A stretch of DNA of 64,000 nt, from NCBI GenBank assembly GCA_951799405.1, contig OX637362.1:10588493-10652492 (forward strand), written 5' to 3'. Position numbers and translations under genes: made by a program. The DNA is from Agapetus fuscipes (lineage: Eukaryota; Arthropoda; Insecta; Trichoptera; Glossosomatidae). The notes under the pieces were generated by a model. That model was not told where the DNA came from, did no database searches, and saw nothing but the letters and a program-made list of their open reading frames with translations. Every line of letters begins with the position of its first letter. Position 1 is the first letter of the stretch. Shown here one piece after another: positions 11,165 through 21,265 of the stretch.

Positions 11165-11580
11165 GTATAACATTTATATTTTCAAATTTGCTCTTCGCTG
11201 GGTTGAAAAATTCATAAACCTTTACCAATGACCGGTCACTAAAGGTCCATCCAGCCTTACAGTAACTGAGTCTTGCTTGAGAATTGGCTCTTTGTAGCGA
11301 CGACGATCAAGCTCGTAAAAAGGTCGATAGCTCAATTGGTAGAATGCTTGCGTTCCATACCGAGAGCAAAGGTTCGATCTCAAGGCTTACTCAGGCTTCA
11401 CAAGAAATGAGAATCAGCCCTCCCGGGAGCTGGGAAACCCCCACTTCAACTGAAAGTGGTTGGTGTGAGGCGGGCCCCTTTACCCGTAAAAATAAATAGG
11501 TCCCGAATCACCACATGCGACCCGTTCGGGGATAACGCAAGCAAGAAGTTACACTGTATGTGTAACTGAGTTGCGTTTTT
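11165..11580 (+). mobile_element. SINE-A/SINE-B dimer
   Basis: The SINE-A part begins inside the body (CATTTATATTTTCAAATTTG) and runs through CCGGTCACTAAAGGTCCATC to GCTCGTAAAAA. The SINE-B head GTCGATAGCTCAATTGGTAG starts near 11323. The body continues to CCCGTTCGGGGATAACGC and GTAACTGAGTTGCG. Confidence 0.75.
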
Positions 11581-11589
11581 ATTTATTTT

Positions 11590-11800
11590 TAAGCTCATAT
11601 CAAATACATGCCCACAAGCAATCACGTGTTATTTCGTACTTACAAATGCTGAATATGTAATTACAAAGAAAATCTAAACCTCAAATGAACATAAACTTTT
11701 GTCGACCTTCCCTGAAACAGGGGTGACATGGTCAAAGTAAACCATATTTTACAGTACATGGTTTTTTAGCCTCACACCAACCTATAAGGCAAGGAATACA
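11590..11800 (-). mobile_element. SINE-C copy, decayed
   Basis: The reverse complement of the SINE-C series is visible: AAACAGGGGTGACATGG near 11715 and ACCAACCTATAAGGCAAGGA near 11780. The ATTAG tail is lost. Confidence 0.65.
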
Positions 11801-11879
11801 AATAATAAATAACATGCTCAATCAAAATGAGTTGGGCATCATTTTCATAAAGTATGCAGGACCTATCTATTCATATATG

Positions 11880-12650
11880 TATACCAGGGTTAGGAAGTCT
11901 CATCATCACGGTAATTCTGACCTACCGAATATCGGTAATATTTGTATAAAGACCTGTCAATCCAAGATGGCTGCAAGTGAACAGCTGATTAGTCATCTAA
12001 TCTTATCTAATATAAGTTGCAAAGATATGTTACATTGGAGATTTACATTACATGCATTTTCACAAGCAGACACGTACAAGTTCGCGCTTGCACATGCCGC
12101 ATGTTAACCTACAACATAAAAACCAAATCTTAAATGGACATACACCCTGCAACTCTTGCCGTCCTTCTCTGAAACAGGAGTGACATTGCCAAAGTGAACT
12201 ATTTTTACAGTATGGGTGGTCAGCCGCATACTAACCTATAAGTCAAGGAACATACATGAAAAATTACATTTTTAAATCAATAAATAATAATATGTATGGA
12301 CATCAAAAATAAAATAGAAAACAAATTCCAATTTAATAAACCCTAGCCGCCAACATTACAGATCAACCGCCATTTCTTTCTGTCCTTACATACTTCTTTC
12401 ATTTCCGCCAGAGTCATAACCTTCTTCATACAGGCTATCCTTTTATTATGACTCTGGATATTCCATACATTCGCAATTTCGGATATTTGGTCCATCCAAA
12501 CCTTTCTCGGTCTTCCTCTACCACGGCATCCATCTACTCTTGCAACATATACTTTCTTCGTCAGTCTTTCCTCTTTATACAAGTATTACCGATATTCGGT
12601 ATGTTAGAATTACCGTGATGACTGGTGATGAGACTTGCAGCCCAGAGTTT
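11880..12650. mobile_element. Inverted-repeat DNA element (MITE-H) split by RTE-1
   Basis: The left end (about 11884-11998) carries GGAAGTCTCATCATCACGG, ACCGAATATCGGTAATA and an inner AACAGCTGATTAGTC. The right end (about 12580-12645) is the inverted counterpart, with TTACCGATATTCGGTA and GTGATGAGACTTGCAGCCC. The same inverted ends bound 45612-46382. The RTE-1 insertion between them is listed separately. No transposase. Confidence 0.6.
12000..12583 (-). pseudogene. RTE-1 LINE, 5'-truncated
   Basis: The minus-strand ORF at 12343-12582 encodes the C-terminal 79 residues of RTE-1 ORF2 (KVWMDQISEIANVWNIQSHN, then MKEVCKDRKKWRLICNVGG and stop). It is followed by the 3' UTR and SINE-C region down to about 12000, where ATCTAATCTTATCTAAT marks the tail. 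This copy keeps the Trp codon that is a stop in the longer copy at 41918. Confidence 0.8.
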
Positions 12651-12949
12651 TTCTTGAGAATTCAAAGTTCACGCACTGTGTTCGTTTAATGTTACAACAT
12701 AAATTTATGTTACATTAATCCGACATAAGGCGTCTAATGTTTAAGCCCGAGTTATATTTCTGTCTCAGCATCTTAAAATCTCAAGCAGGTTGGCAGCAAT
12801 TTCCCTTGTTGAATTCTCAACACATACTTGCTGGAATTTTCAAAGTGTGCTCTCGTCTTTATCATGCAGCCCCTAGCCATATCTATGTAGTGTAAAATAT
12901 AAGCCTGAAATTGACAAATTGCGTGTTATTTACACACAGAAAATCCATA

Positions 12950-13140
12950 GCTCAACTGCCACCTAACGTTGGTTTGACCATAACTTTGATCCTGGTTCAA
13001 CATATGTCATTGGGTTATTATTTATAAATAACTCATTAAGATATGCAATATTGAATTATTAGTTGATGATATGAATACCTGTTTCTGGCCAGGCAGAAAA
13101 GGTTGGTGAATTGCATTCCTCTTTACAAATCCAGTAAAAA
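12950..13140 (+). mobile_element. SINE-D copy, decayed
   Basis: Shows GATCCTGGTTCAACATATGT, TGGCCAGGCAGAAAAGG and TTGGTGAATTGCATTCCTC, in the order of the reverse complement of the copy at 39345-39545. 12651-12949 contains no recognised feature. Confidence 0.5.
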
Positions 13141-13289
13141 AATGAGGATCCGTGGAACAGCTGTGGATCAAATGCTTTGTGAATATCATTGATTGTGTTT
13201 TAAAAGATGTCAGTTAGAAATAAGTATATTTGACATAACGTAACAAAGCTGCATATATAGTGCAATTTCTTACTGCGGCATGTTGAACT

Positions 13290-13545
13290 TATTTATTTTC
13301 ACAGATAAGGAGCACGCCTTACGTCAACCACTCCACTAGAAGTAGCGATTTTCCAGCTCCCGAGGGGACTAATCTCATTATTTGTATAAGCTGAGTAAGC
13401 TTTGACGGTATTTTATTTCGGATATGAAATAAACACCAAAACGAGGAAATAATTAAAAATGATACTCTTTGTGGCGATCAAACCTTAGCCGCCTTGCATG
13501 GAACGCAAGTATTCTACCAACTGAGCTGTCGACCAGACAAATTAA
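13290..13545 (-). mobile_element. SINE-B copy
   Basis: The reverse complement of the tRNA-like head is at 13495-13540 (TTCTACCAACTGAGCTGTCG on plus). The body includes GAAATAAACACCAAAACG and CCAGCTCCCGAGGGG. 13546-13870 is unassigned. Confidence 0.7.
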
Positions 13546-13872
13546 AATACAAAACTCTATTGTTTAATGTACTAAGGCCTGTAGCACCAAACTCCAATCA
13601 CACAACAATCACAATTAAATGTGATTTCTCGCATCAAATCAAATATTTGGTTGCATATACGTAAATCAGCTGATGCAAATCATCTTTATTGTTCAAATTC
13701 CATCATTTTATTACCCACTTACAAAAAATATTTAACCGAGGTCCTTACTCAGAATTAAGCAGTCAAATTTGATCTGTCAATCTAATATTGATTGCAGGTT
13801 GGTGCAACAGGCTCTTCATGTTTTCTGTGATGAAAATTGATTTGATTTTAAAAATGTAATCTGTTGTGTATG

Positions 13873-14118
13873 TTCCTTGACTTATAAGTTGGTATGCAGC
13901 TGACCACCCATGCTATAGAAAAGGCTCACATTGTCAATGTCACCCCTGTTTCAGGGAAGGTCGGTTGGAGTTGCAGGGTGTATGTTCATTTAAGATTCGG
14001 GGTTTTATATTGTAAATTCATATGCGGCATGCTTAAGCGCGAACTTATACGTGTCTGCTTGTAAAAATGCATATTATATGAATCTTAAATGTAATATATA
14101 TTTGCAAATTAGATAAGA
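13873..14118 (+). mobile_element. SINE-C copy with a little RTE-1 upstream
   Basis: TTCCTTGACTTATAAGTTGG to GCAAATTAGATAAGATT. The upstream TGTAATCTGTTGTGTATG is RTE-1 3' UTR sequence. 14119-14594 has no supported gene; open frames at 14235-14513 on both strands lack known motifs. Confidence 0.7.
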
Positions 14119-14594
14119 TTGAAAAACTTATTATTTATTGTAAAATTCTCGAAAAAAAAAACAATTTTTAGATGTTCAAAAACGATTTTGTATTCCTTTT
14201 TTTTTTTTTACCAAATCTCAGTGCGTCTTAAAATATGAGTAGGGACTACTATCTCAGTGCTTTACCGTACTGGATCAAAGCCTCCTTTAAAGCAGAGGAG
14301 GCCGAAGCCTTCCGAAATTCTCCGAAGCCTCCCGACATTCCCCGAATGCCGACGCAAAAGACCGACGGAGCTCAGTCCTGGCTTTCCACTGTTGGTACGC
14401 CGAATTACACTGTATAAATATTGTACAGGCAAATATGTCAAAAGTAAGCGTACGCGTTTGTTGTTATATGTGTGTACTCTTACCTCAATATACATACAAT
14501 GATGTCGGAACATTTTTTACTCTGGAACTTGAACTGAATTCGGATCTTGAACCGGAATTGATTGTAAAAATGTTATTTAAATTTAAAAAAAAAG

Positions 14595-14935
14595 ATTTGT
14601 GAAGAGGAATGCAATTCACCAACCTATTACTATAAGTCAAATATTATGAGCAAAGGAAGATTCAATAAATATATTTCAAATCGAGACGGAACGTTTTCGG
14701 CACGAATGTTTTTGTTTTTTGTAGTCAACGGACCGCTAGTAGCTTAGGAGTAAACACTACGAATTTGTAATCGGAAGGAAGAAGGCCCGATTCCCAGTAG
14801 AGGAAAAAAAAATGTTAGGTTGGAAAAATGATCTACCTTTACCAAACCACATGTTCATCTCACCAAGCTTGTAACGGCTCTTCAGGTGTAATTCACTGAA
14901 AACAGCGCTCACTGAATAATTATGCATAACACTTA
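14595..14935 (+). mobile_element. SINE fragments (SINE-D piece, then decayed SINE-A with LINE-II-type tail)
   Basis: 14595-14645 repeats GTGAAGAGGAATGCAATTCA of SINE-D (minus orientation). 14730-14935 is a worn SINE-A ending in the tail ...CTCTTCAGGTGTAATTCAC then AAACAGCGCTCAC, which corresponds to the LINE-II 3' end. Confidence 0.45.
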
Positions 14936-15337
14936 TTTATTCACATTAGACGGCATTTTATGCTTCTTATGTTTGTTTTTATGAAACAGCTCGTATTTTG
15001 AAGCGGTCCGTCATGTGATCAGTACCCTTAGTACGAGTTGCAAAACTTGAGAAAAGTAAAGTTTACGGAAAATATTAAAGCGTGATTTCTTCCAAAATCT
15101 GCCGTTTTTGTTTCTTACACTTTATGGTCTTAGCAAAATAGTTACAGTGATGAAGAAAATCAAGTTCAAACAAACAAAAACGGCAGATTTTATAGGGTAC
15201 AGGTACTTATTTCCTCTAAACTCTAGGTATGTAATCTTCAATTTTCTTGTTTTTCAGCAGTTCGCTTGAACTGATTATAAAGTCTTGTATTCATGAAAAA
15301 TAAAAATGAATGATTTTTTTCAGGGTTTGGTGGTTTA

Positions 15338-15550
15338 CACAGTGAAAGTCCATTGTATAATTAATCAAATAAATATACTGTTTTAACTCACTTTTTTATT
15401 ATTTTATTTTAAATATGTCAAACAGTTTTCGCCTAAAAAGGCATCTTGTCATTGTCCTGAGGATGCCTTTTTAGGCGAAAACTGTTTGACATATTTAAAA
15501 TAAAATAATAAAAAAGTGAATTAAAACAGTATATTTATTTGATTGATTAA
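15338..15550. mobile_element. Palindromic hammerhead-bearing retroelement remnant
   Basis: Arms of about 85 bp (15361-15445 and 15462-15546) are near-perfect reverse complements, AT-rich with TTTTCGCC...GGCGAAAA next to the centre. The left boundary CACAGTGAAAGTCCATT (15338) recurs at the ends of similar palindromes (34260, 37866, 62325). The hammerhead core sits at the centre/right-arm junction. No protein is encoded. Penelope-like elements often leave inverted terminal repeat pieces like this, so I infer a non-autonomous relative. Confidence 0.6.
15453..15491 (+). ncRNA. Hammerhead-ribozyme-like motif
   Basis: Stem I: TGTC (15453-15456) pairs with GACA (15488-15491). Core CTGAGGA is at 15457-15463. 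One extra T follows, then stem II GCC (15465-15467) and GGC (15474-15476) around a six-base loop, then GAAA (15477-15480). Stem III could be AAC/GTT with a one-base loop, workable mainly as a dimer. Cleavage would fall after the U before GACA. Activity is not shown. Confidence 0.55.
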
Positions 15551-15667
15551 AAATGAATGAGATTTTGACGGAAATGAGTAGTCCTGGCACAAGCTTATGT
15601 AAAAAAAATATTGTCGAACCTGTCCGTCTATCTGTCCGTCCGTCCGCCCAACCAAAACTACTAACAA

Positions 15668-15935
15668 AAGAGACTATCGGGGCTATTCTTGGATATTTTA
15701 GTCGTCGGTTGAGCCCACCCTTTGACAAACTAATGATGCCTGGGCTGAACGTCTCATCACCACGGTCATTCTTACTTAACGAATTTTGGTATTATTTGTA
15801 AGAAGACTAATCAGCTGTTCACTTGCGGCCATCTTGGATTTACAGGTCTTCATACCAATGCATCATCAGTTAGTCAAAGCGTGGGTTCAACGGAGGACTA
15901 AAATGTCTAAGAATAGCACCGGATGTTTTTAATAA
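15668..15935. mobile_element. Inverted-repeat DNA element (MITE-J), uninterrupted copy
   Basis: The left end GGGGCTATTCTTGG...TTTTAGTCGTCGGTTGAGCCC pairs with the right end (about 15885-15930: GGTTCAACGGAGGACTAAAA, TCTAAGAATAGCACCG). Inside are GCTGAACGTCTCATCACC and a central CATCTTGGATTTACAGGTC, relating it to MITE-H. No transposase and no convincing target-site duplication. 15551-15667 is unassigned. Confidence 0.65.
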
Positions 15936-15954
15936 TTTTAAGCTGATTTATTTG

Positions 15955-16235
15955 GTGAGCGCTGTTTTTGTGTGTATCACACCTCAAGAGCCCTCTGCGA
16001 GCTTAGTCGTCGCTGTAGAAAGCGCCAATTCTCAAGCAAGACCCAGTTGTTGTAAGGTTGGATGGACCATTCAGTGACCGGCATTTGGTAAGAGTTTAAT
16101 GAATTTTTCAACCCAGCGAGGAGCACATTTGGAAATATAAATGGTTTATTTTTGTGCTCCGCCGGGATTCGAATCCACAACCTTCCATTAACGAGTCCGA
16201 AGTGTTGCCACTGGACTATGAACCGGTCCAAGAAT
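15955..16235 (-). mobile_element. SINE-A copy with LINE-II-type tail
   Basis: On the minus strand: head CCGGTTCATAGTCCAGTGGC (near 16230), B-box GGATTCGAATCC (rc of 16168-16182), full body, then tail GAGGGCTCTTGAGGTGTGAT and AAAACAGCGCTCACC ending near 15955. 16236-16870 has no recognised feature. Confidence 0.8.
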
Positions 16236-16870
16236 CATGGCTTTTACACCACAACTTTTGACGGGGCGACCGGCATGGAACCAATCTGTAATTCAAAATG
16301 ACTGCCGTGCACAAAAAAAAAAACATAAAATTGCAGATTTCTCAAAAAGATCTCTTACGATTTTCTTACAAATTTCAGTCTTTAAATTTCAGCCTTTAGG
16401 GGGGATATCGACAAAATAAGGAACAACATTTTTTCGTCCTTATATTGAGGTAACAGAGACCTAACTCTACGTGTCACACACACCCCCACACATGAGCACA
16501 CATGCATGTTGTGTTAGCATCATGCCGGCGTGTTTGTTTCGCTCACGTTCCCGGGAGATACGTGAGATTTTGACAGAGGACGAAATTAAACGGAATATTT
16601 GGCCGCGGTTTTAGGGTTTTTAAGCATACCCAACAAAGTGTACGTGCGTTTTCCATTTTTGGGTATTTTTGTTTTAAGGATGAAAATATTTTTCTGAATG
16701 AAAAATATTCAAAGTTTTTTTTTGTGTGCTTTAGTCCTGTCGATGGAATAACCTTATTTCAGAGTCGGTAACAAGGGAAGATCTATAATTTTAATCTATG
16801 ATGCACTTCTTTTAAATAGAAATGCGATTCATAAACTTATTTTGCCTGCATAAAAATAAGTATTAACATC

Positions 16871-17131
16871 ATCAATTCGCACTTTTAATAATAAAGAGCA
16901 ATAACTCAAAAAACAGGAATGTTGGGCAATCGCGTTTGAAGTTCAGACAACCAGTACAACTTGTATGGGATGAAAAAGGCGGCCGATGTTTTATCTCGGT
17001 CATATTCGTCCAAATTGAGCGGCTGTCGCATTCTACCTATTCTCCTCGCATTGTTCTTGTGTTTTATTACAAAATCTCGATTTTCCCAATTTTTGAGTTA
17101 TTTCTCTTTCTTATTAAGCATGCGAATTGAT
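16871..17131. mobile_element. Inverted-repeat element, about 260 bp
   Basis: Termini of about 45 bp are inverted: left ATCAATTCGCA...GCAATAACTCAAAAA (16871-16915), right TTTTTGAGTTATTTCTC...TGCGAATTGAT (about 17088-17131). The unique interior contains GGCGGCCGATG. No second copy in the window; no transposase. 17132-17394 is unassigned. Confidence 0.5.
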
Positions 17132-17394
17132 AATTCATTATTTTTTTTTTATAAAGTACCAACGCCGGACCCGTTCGACCATACCAGAGACCGATATATT
17201 CATATTTCATGGACGCCCACAAGTAAACATTTGTTAGTTCGCGTTTACACACGATGGACGTGTTATTTCAAAATAAAATGAAAGCTTAATCTAAAATTGC
17301 TATTCACAACATAAAATGATCCATGGCTGAACTACGGATCAGAGTTTTTTAATATGGAAAATTGTACGTACTGTAGTAGGCTGTAAATGAGCCA

Positions 17395-17515
17395 TGGCTT
17401 TGCTTCTTGAAAATAACATCGTACAAGTCTTGCCACCTTTGCCTGACCAGGCGTGACATTGGCAATGTGAAACTTTTTTACAGTATGGGTGATCAGCTTC
17501 ATACCAACATTTCAA
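17395..17515 (-). mobile_element. SINE-C copy, truncated
   Basis: The reverse complement of the 5' half of SINE-C: GGCGTGACATTGGCAATGTG and CATACCAACATTTCAAGGA, with substitutions. Confidence 0.55.
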
Positions 17516-17594
17516 GGAGGTCATATACCTATTAGAAAATATAAAGTACATACTTGCATAAAGTAAAATGATAGCTGTTTACTTCAGAGACATA

Positions 17595-17690
17595 CCAGTC
17601 CCTAGTTAAGTGGTTAACATTTTGGACTCGTAAACAATTGGTCGTTAGTTTGATTATTGCTGAAGGAAAATACAATTATTATTATTTTTT
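17595..17690 (+). mobile_element. SINE-A head fragment
   Basis: Contains CCAGTCCCTAGTTAAGTGG and TTTTGGACTCGTAAAC of the tRNA-like head; the body is missing. Confidence 0.5.
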
Positions 17691-17699
17691 TCATATTTT

Positions 17700-18112
17700 C
17701 TAGGTATGCACCGTAGAAATGGCTCATTTGAGAAGTATGACTGGAAAAACACTGAAAGATAGAGTGAGAAACGAATGGGTTCTTAATGAATGCGGAGTAA
17801 AAGAAAGCTTGAAAGTGAAAGTTCAATGAAGTGTGATGCGATGGTTTGGACATATTGAAAGAATGAATGAAGACCGACTGACAAAAAAAAAGTGTAAAAA
17901 GGGAAGGTAAGCGTGGAAGGAGAAGACCTAGGAAAGAATGGATTGATCAGATAAGTGAGATTGCGAATGAATGGAATTTAACAGAGTGGAAACGAGAGAA
18001 GAGCATGCATGAAAAGAGTATTGAAAATAGATGATATGAAAGAAGTACGCAAGGACAGAGTCAAGGGGGGCACTTGTGTGGAGGTACCGGCCACCCCTAG
18101 AAGAATGGCGGC
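17700..18112 (+). pseudogene. RTE-2 LINE 3' fragment
   Basis: Plus strand reads VCTVEMAHLRSMTGKTLKDR, then RNEWVLNECGVKESLKVKV, then FGHIERMNEDRLT, with stops and frameshifts after. It ends with the TACCGGCCACCCCTAGAAG block seen at the ORF end of the RTE-2 copies at 5449 and 60418. Confidence 0.75.
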
Positions 18113-18360
18113 AGGATACAAGACAAGCTATAAACTGATTTGTAAAATTCAATGGCCTGCACAAAATAAAAAAATACACAGGCATCCCAACTTCAACAGA
18201 GATGACAGCTACAAACTTTCCAGGATATGGAGGCCAGTACTAACTTCAATGATCCACCCTTTCATTAATCGGACGATTTCACAAGAAGACATAATATCGT
18301 CCTTCTGTACAACTGGAGCTATAGCGACATCTATGGATGTACATATCTCCGAAGGTTAAT
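18113..18360 (+). other. Unrecognised open frame upstream of a hammerhead-like motif
   Basis: The frame that continues through this region ends ...NFNRDDSYKLSRIWRPVLTS, then about 30 more residues and a stop at 18357-18359. I do not recognise the domain. It lies about 85 bp upstream of the hammerhead-like motif at 18440, so it might be the tail of the ORF of the element that carries the motif. That is inference only; it may be chance. Confidence 0.25.
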
Positions 18361-18439
18361 AAAAATACCTACAACCTTCGGCCTCGATCAAACAACAATA
18401 ATTTAACAGTTCGTGGTTCCTCCTTGTAGAGGACACACG

Positions 18440-18485
18440 TCTCCTGAGGACGTCACATATGACTCCGACGAAACTCGTTCGGAGA
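18440..18485 (+). ncRNA. Hammerhead-ribozyme-like motif, degenerate
   Basis: CTGAGGA (18444-18450), extra C, stem II GTC (18452-18454) with GAC (18467-18469), GAAAC (18470-18474), then TCGTTC. TCTC (18440-18443) can pair with GAGA (18482-18485), but with one base too many before it. Probably a decayed copy. Confidence 0.4.
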
Positions 18486-18654
18486 AAATCGTTCTTCTCT
18501 TTTGCACGGTCCGTAAAATCCGTTTTTTCATTCTTTAAAATGTCTAACGACCGTAATCATAATTTAAAATCTTTAGCCAGCACAAAAGTTCACTCACAAA
18601 GATTAATTAAAATTTTGAAAAGTTGTTTTTTGTACATCTTTATTTTTGTATCAG

Positions 18655-18725
18655 CAAGGAATTGAGGCCAATACCTTCCGATTACAAGTCCGAAGCTTTA
18701 ACCTCCGACCACGGACTGGTCGTTT
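18655..18725 (-). mobile_element. SINE-A head fragment
   Basis: Reverse complement of the tRNA-like head: CCTTCCGATTACAAGTCCGA and CCACGGACTGGTC on plus. 18726-18967 is unassigned. Confidence 0.5.
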
Positions 18726-18967
18726 TGTGTGATAATGAACTGCTTGCCATTTGGATTAGCTGTCATTGAAGTGGAAAGAACATAATAATTAAAACTCTTC
18801 ACCATAGACTAGAGTGGTAATTTATGGCATTTTAGGTAGGTACTTCCTGTAAACTTCTCGAACGCTGGGTAAACCTGGGGCGGAGGGTGACAGGGTCATT
18901 CCTGATAACAAGAAAAGTATGTCCGGATCAAAAAAAGCAAATCTTAAATGAATTATAAAACAGCTTT

Positions 18968-19225
18968 GTAATCTAATCTAATCTAAGTTACAAAATATTA
19001 TGTAACATTAGAGATTCACATTATATGCATTTTCACAAAACAGACAGGTAAAAGTTCGCGCTTAAACATGTGGCATGTTGTCCTACAATATAAAACCCGA
19101 ATCTCAAATGAACATACACCCTGCAACTCTTGCCGACCTTCCCTGAAACAGGGGGGACATTGGCAAAGTGAACCATTTTCTACAACATGGGTGGTCAGCC
19201 GCATACCAACCTATAAGTCAAGGAA
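18968..19225 (-). mobile_element. SINE-C copy
   Basis: Full-length: TAATCTAATCTAATCTAAGT at the tail end (about 18968) through GAAACAGGGGGGACATTGG to ATAAGTCAAGGAACATACAC. Confidence 0.75.
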
Positions 19226-19286
19226 CATACACAAGGAATACCAAAAACAAATATTTTTTAAGCTACATGGGTCCCGTTATTTAGGC

Positions 19287-19425
19287 CCATTTCTTGACTT
19301 ATAGGTTGGTATGAGGCTGACCACTCATACTATTAAAATGATTCATTTTACCAATGTCACCACTGTTTTAGGGAAGGTCGGCAAAAGTTGCAGGGTTTCT
19401 GTTATTTGAGGTTTGAGGCACTTAA
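19287..19425 (+). mobile_element. SINE-C copy, 3'-truncated
   Basis: TTTCTTGACTTATAGGTTGG through ACCACTGTTTTAGGGAAGGT to TATTTGAGGTTTGAG, then the sequence changes into the hammerhead-bearing element. Confidence 0.6.
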
Positions 19426-19444
19426 TATTAATCTTAGGAAGCGT

Positions 19445-19477
19445 CTGAAGATGGACGGTTAAAGTCCGATAGCGCTT
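19445..19477 (+). ncRNA. Hammerhead-like motif, inactive-looking
   Basis: CTGAAGA (19445-19451), extra T, stem II GGAC (19453-19456) with GTCC (19464-19467), but GATA in place of GAAA (19468-19471). AGCGCT follows as a possible stem III. Stem I does not pair well. Confidence 0.35.
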
Positions 19478-19743
19478 GGGCAATTAAACTCAAAATGTGA
19501 AAATAAAGCTGTATAAAAGCTTACACATTCACGTTCAAAGCAAGTTCGTGCTCACACATGCTGCATGTGTGCATAAAAAATAAACCAAACTTAAAATGAA
19601 TAATTAATTAAATAAATACACTGTTTAAATTCACTTTTATTATTTTAAAATGAATATATTGTACCTATGCCTACCTATTTATTTGAATTTATATAATTTT
19701 GATCTATGGTTTGTTCTTAATAATTTTAATTTGACACACATCA

Positions 19744-19786
19744 CTCTTGATAATGACCTGAATATTGATGGTCGAAAGTGCTCGAG
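19744..19786 (+). ncRNA. Hammerhead-ribozyme-like motif, U3/A8 variant
   Basis: Stem I CTC (19744-19746) with GAG (19784-19786). Core TTGATAA (19747-19753) replaces CTGANGA: both members of the C3-G8 pair are changed, to U3 and A8, which can still pair. Extra T, stem II GACC (19755-19758) with GGTC (19770-19773), GAAA (19774-19777), stem III AG/CT around TG, cleavage after GCTC at 19783. Confidence 0.5.
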
Positions 19787-19894
19787 ATATAAAATATTAT
19801 TGTGAAAATTAAACTACGTTTAAGAAAAAATAATTTTATTTTAAATAAAATGAATTTTCACTGTGTGAATACAAAAAACCCTACAAAAACTAAT

Positions 19895-20012
19895 GAATAT
19901 TTGATAAACCTTGCAACTTCTGCCAACTTTCTCTGAAACCTTAGGTTGTAAAATCAAACCAAGTTTTTCAGCGTGGGCGTCAGCTTCAAACCAACCAACC
20001 TACCTGTCAGAT
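19895..20012 (-). mobile_element. SINE-C remnant
   Basis: A diverged reverse complement of the 5' half: AACTTCTGCCAACTTTCTCTG, TTTTTCAGCGTGGGCG and CAAACCAACC on plus. It joins directly to the LINE-II piece. Confidence 0.45.
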
Positions 20013-20612
20013 GCGGTTAAGACCCTGGTGATTGCGTTTGTGATGTCTCGGATTGACTATTGCTCGACGCTTTATAGTGGTCAGCCGAAGAAACAGTTTA
20101 ATCGCTTTCAATCTGTGTTGAATTCGGCAGCAAGACTCATATTCGGGATTCCCAATTCGCTCACATCACCCCGCTGTTAAAAAAACTTCATTGGCTTCGT
20201 TTCCCGGAGAGGGTGGTCTTCCGTGTTTGTTTAATGGTATATAAAGCCATCAATGGCTTGGCCCCACCTTATCTGGCTGATATGATTTCACCTGTTGAAA
20301 TGGGTGTTAGGAGGCAGACACTCAGATCTGCGGGTGATGGAGTAGTCAATTTGGTTCAGCCGCGCCGTCAGATTCGTACAAACTTCGGAGACCGCGCTTT
20401 CCGTGTTGCGGGGCCGGTGGAGTGGAACAGACTGCCACCCGGAGTGAAGAACTCCAAATCTGTGGGTGTATTTCGAGGAGCACTCAAGGCACACTTGTTT
20501 AGAAAGTCTTATCCATGATCGGAGAGGGCCCTTGAGGTGTGACACACACAAAAACGGCGCTCTCTTATCATGTGTAATTTAAAATAAATCAGCCTGTTAT
20601 TATTATTATTAT
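20013..20612 (+). pseudogene. LINE-II (CR1/L2-like) C-terminal fragment with 3' UTR
   Basis: Plus strand: KTLVIAFVMSRIDYCSTLYS and QSVLNSAARLIFG in one frame. After a frameshift near 20170 come LLKKLHWLRFPERVVFRVCL, then GDRAFRVAGPVEWNRLPPGV and KAHLFRKSYP ending at 20518. This is the conserved end of the reverse transcriptase ORF in CR1/L2-group LINEs. The 3' UTR (20519-20612) reads GGAGAGGGCCCTTGAGGTGT, AAAACGGCGCTCTC and ends in (TTA)n. The 5' side is truncated. Its 3' UTR is the source of one of the SINE-A tails. Confidence 0.85.
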
Positions 20613-20627
20613 AAGTTAAGGATTGTT

Positions 20628-20738
20628 TTTTAAGAAATCCTGTGCAGGAGGCTCCCTAGATTTCAGAGACTCCACGGGCTTATGACACTTGTTGTAGTGC
20701 CGCAGACGTATTGTTTACAAGCTTGGTCGTCGCTATAA
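20628..20738 (-). mobile_element. SINE-A tail fragment (LINE-III type)
   Basis: Plus strand AAGAAATCCTGTGCAGGAGG to CACTTGTTGTAGTGCCGCAG and GCTTGGTCGTCGCTA is the reverse complement of the SINE-A 3' end with the LINE-III tail. Confidence 0.65.
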
Positions 20739-20741
20739 GGT

Positions 20742-21030
20742 GACCGGTCCATAGTCCAGTGTTAACACTTCGGACTTGTATATGGAAGGTTGTGGGTTCG
20801 AATCCCGGCGGAGCATAAAAATATACAATTTATATTTTCAAATTTGTTCTTCACTGGGTTGAAAAACTCATACACCTTTACGAAAGACCGGTCATCAAAA
20901 GGTATATCCAGCCTTACAGCAACTGGGTATTGCTTGAGAATTGGCGCTTTCTACAGCGTCGACCAAGGTCGCAGAGGGCTCATGAGGTGTGATGCACACA
21001 AAAACAGCGCTCACCAAGTACATAAATCAA
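20742..21030 (+). mobile_element. SINE-A copy with LINE-II-type tail
   Basis: Head CCGGTCCATAGTCCAGTG, B box GGTTCGAATCC near 20795, body, then GAGGGCTCATGAGGTGTGAT and AAAACAGCGCTCACC. Essentially full-length. Confidence 0.8.
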
Positions 21031-21059
21031 CATAATTTAATTTTAATTTGAATTAACTA

Positions 21060-21265
21060 ATACGCAATCAAGACCCAGTTTCTGTAAGGCTGGATGGACC
21101 TTTAGTGACCGGTCTTTCGTAAAGGTTATATGAATGTTTCACCTAACGCGGGGCATACTTGAAAATATAAATGGTATATTTTTTGTGCCCCGCCGGGATT
21201 CGAAACCACAACTTTCCATTTACAGGTCAAAAGTGTCAACCACTAGACTACGGACCGGCTTAAAG
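21060..21265 (-). mobile_element. SINE-A copy, tail missing
   Basis: Reverse complement of body (AAGACCCAGTTTCTGTAAGG) and head (GCCGGGATTCGAAACC, then CCACTAGACTACGGACCGG). It lies convergent with the copy just upstream. 21266-21644 is unassigned. Confidence 0.7.

Larger units (their letters stand above)
19440..19875 (+). mobile_element. Hammerhead-bearing retroelement remnant
   Basis: Holds two hammerhead-like cores about 300 bp apart in the same orientation (19445 and 19744). Each is followed by a TGTGAAAATAAA- or TGTGAAAATTAAAC-type sequence, as in the palindromes at 34 and 37 kb. It ends GAATTTTCACTGTGTG, the shared terminal motif. A head-to-tail pair of ribozyme-bearing repeats is what known Penelope-like elements and retrozymes show. 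No protein is seen. Confidence 0.5.
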
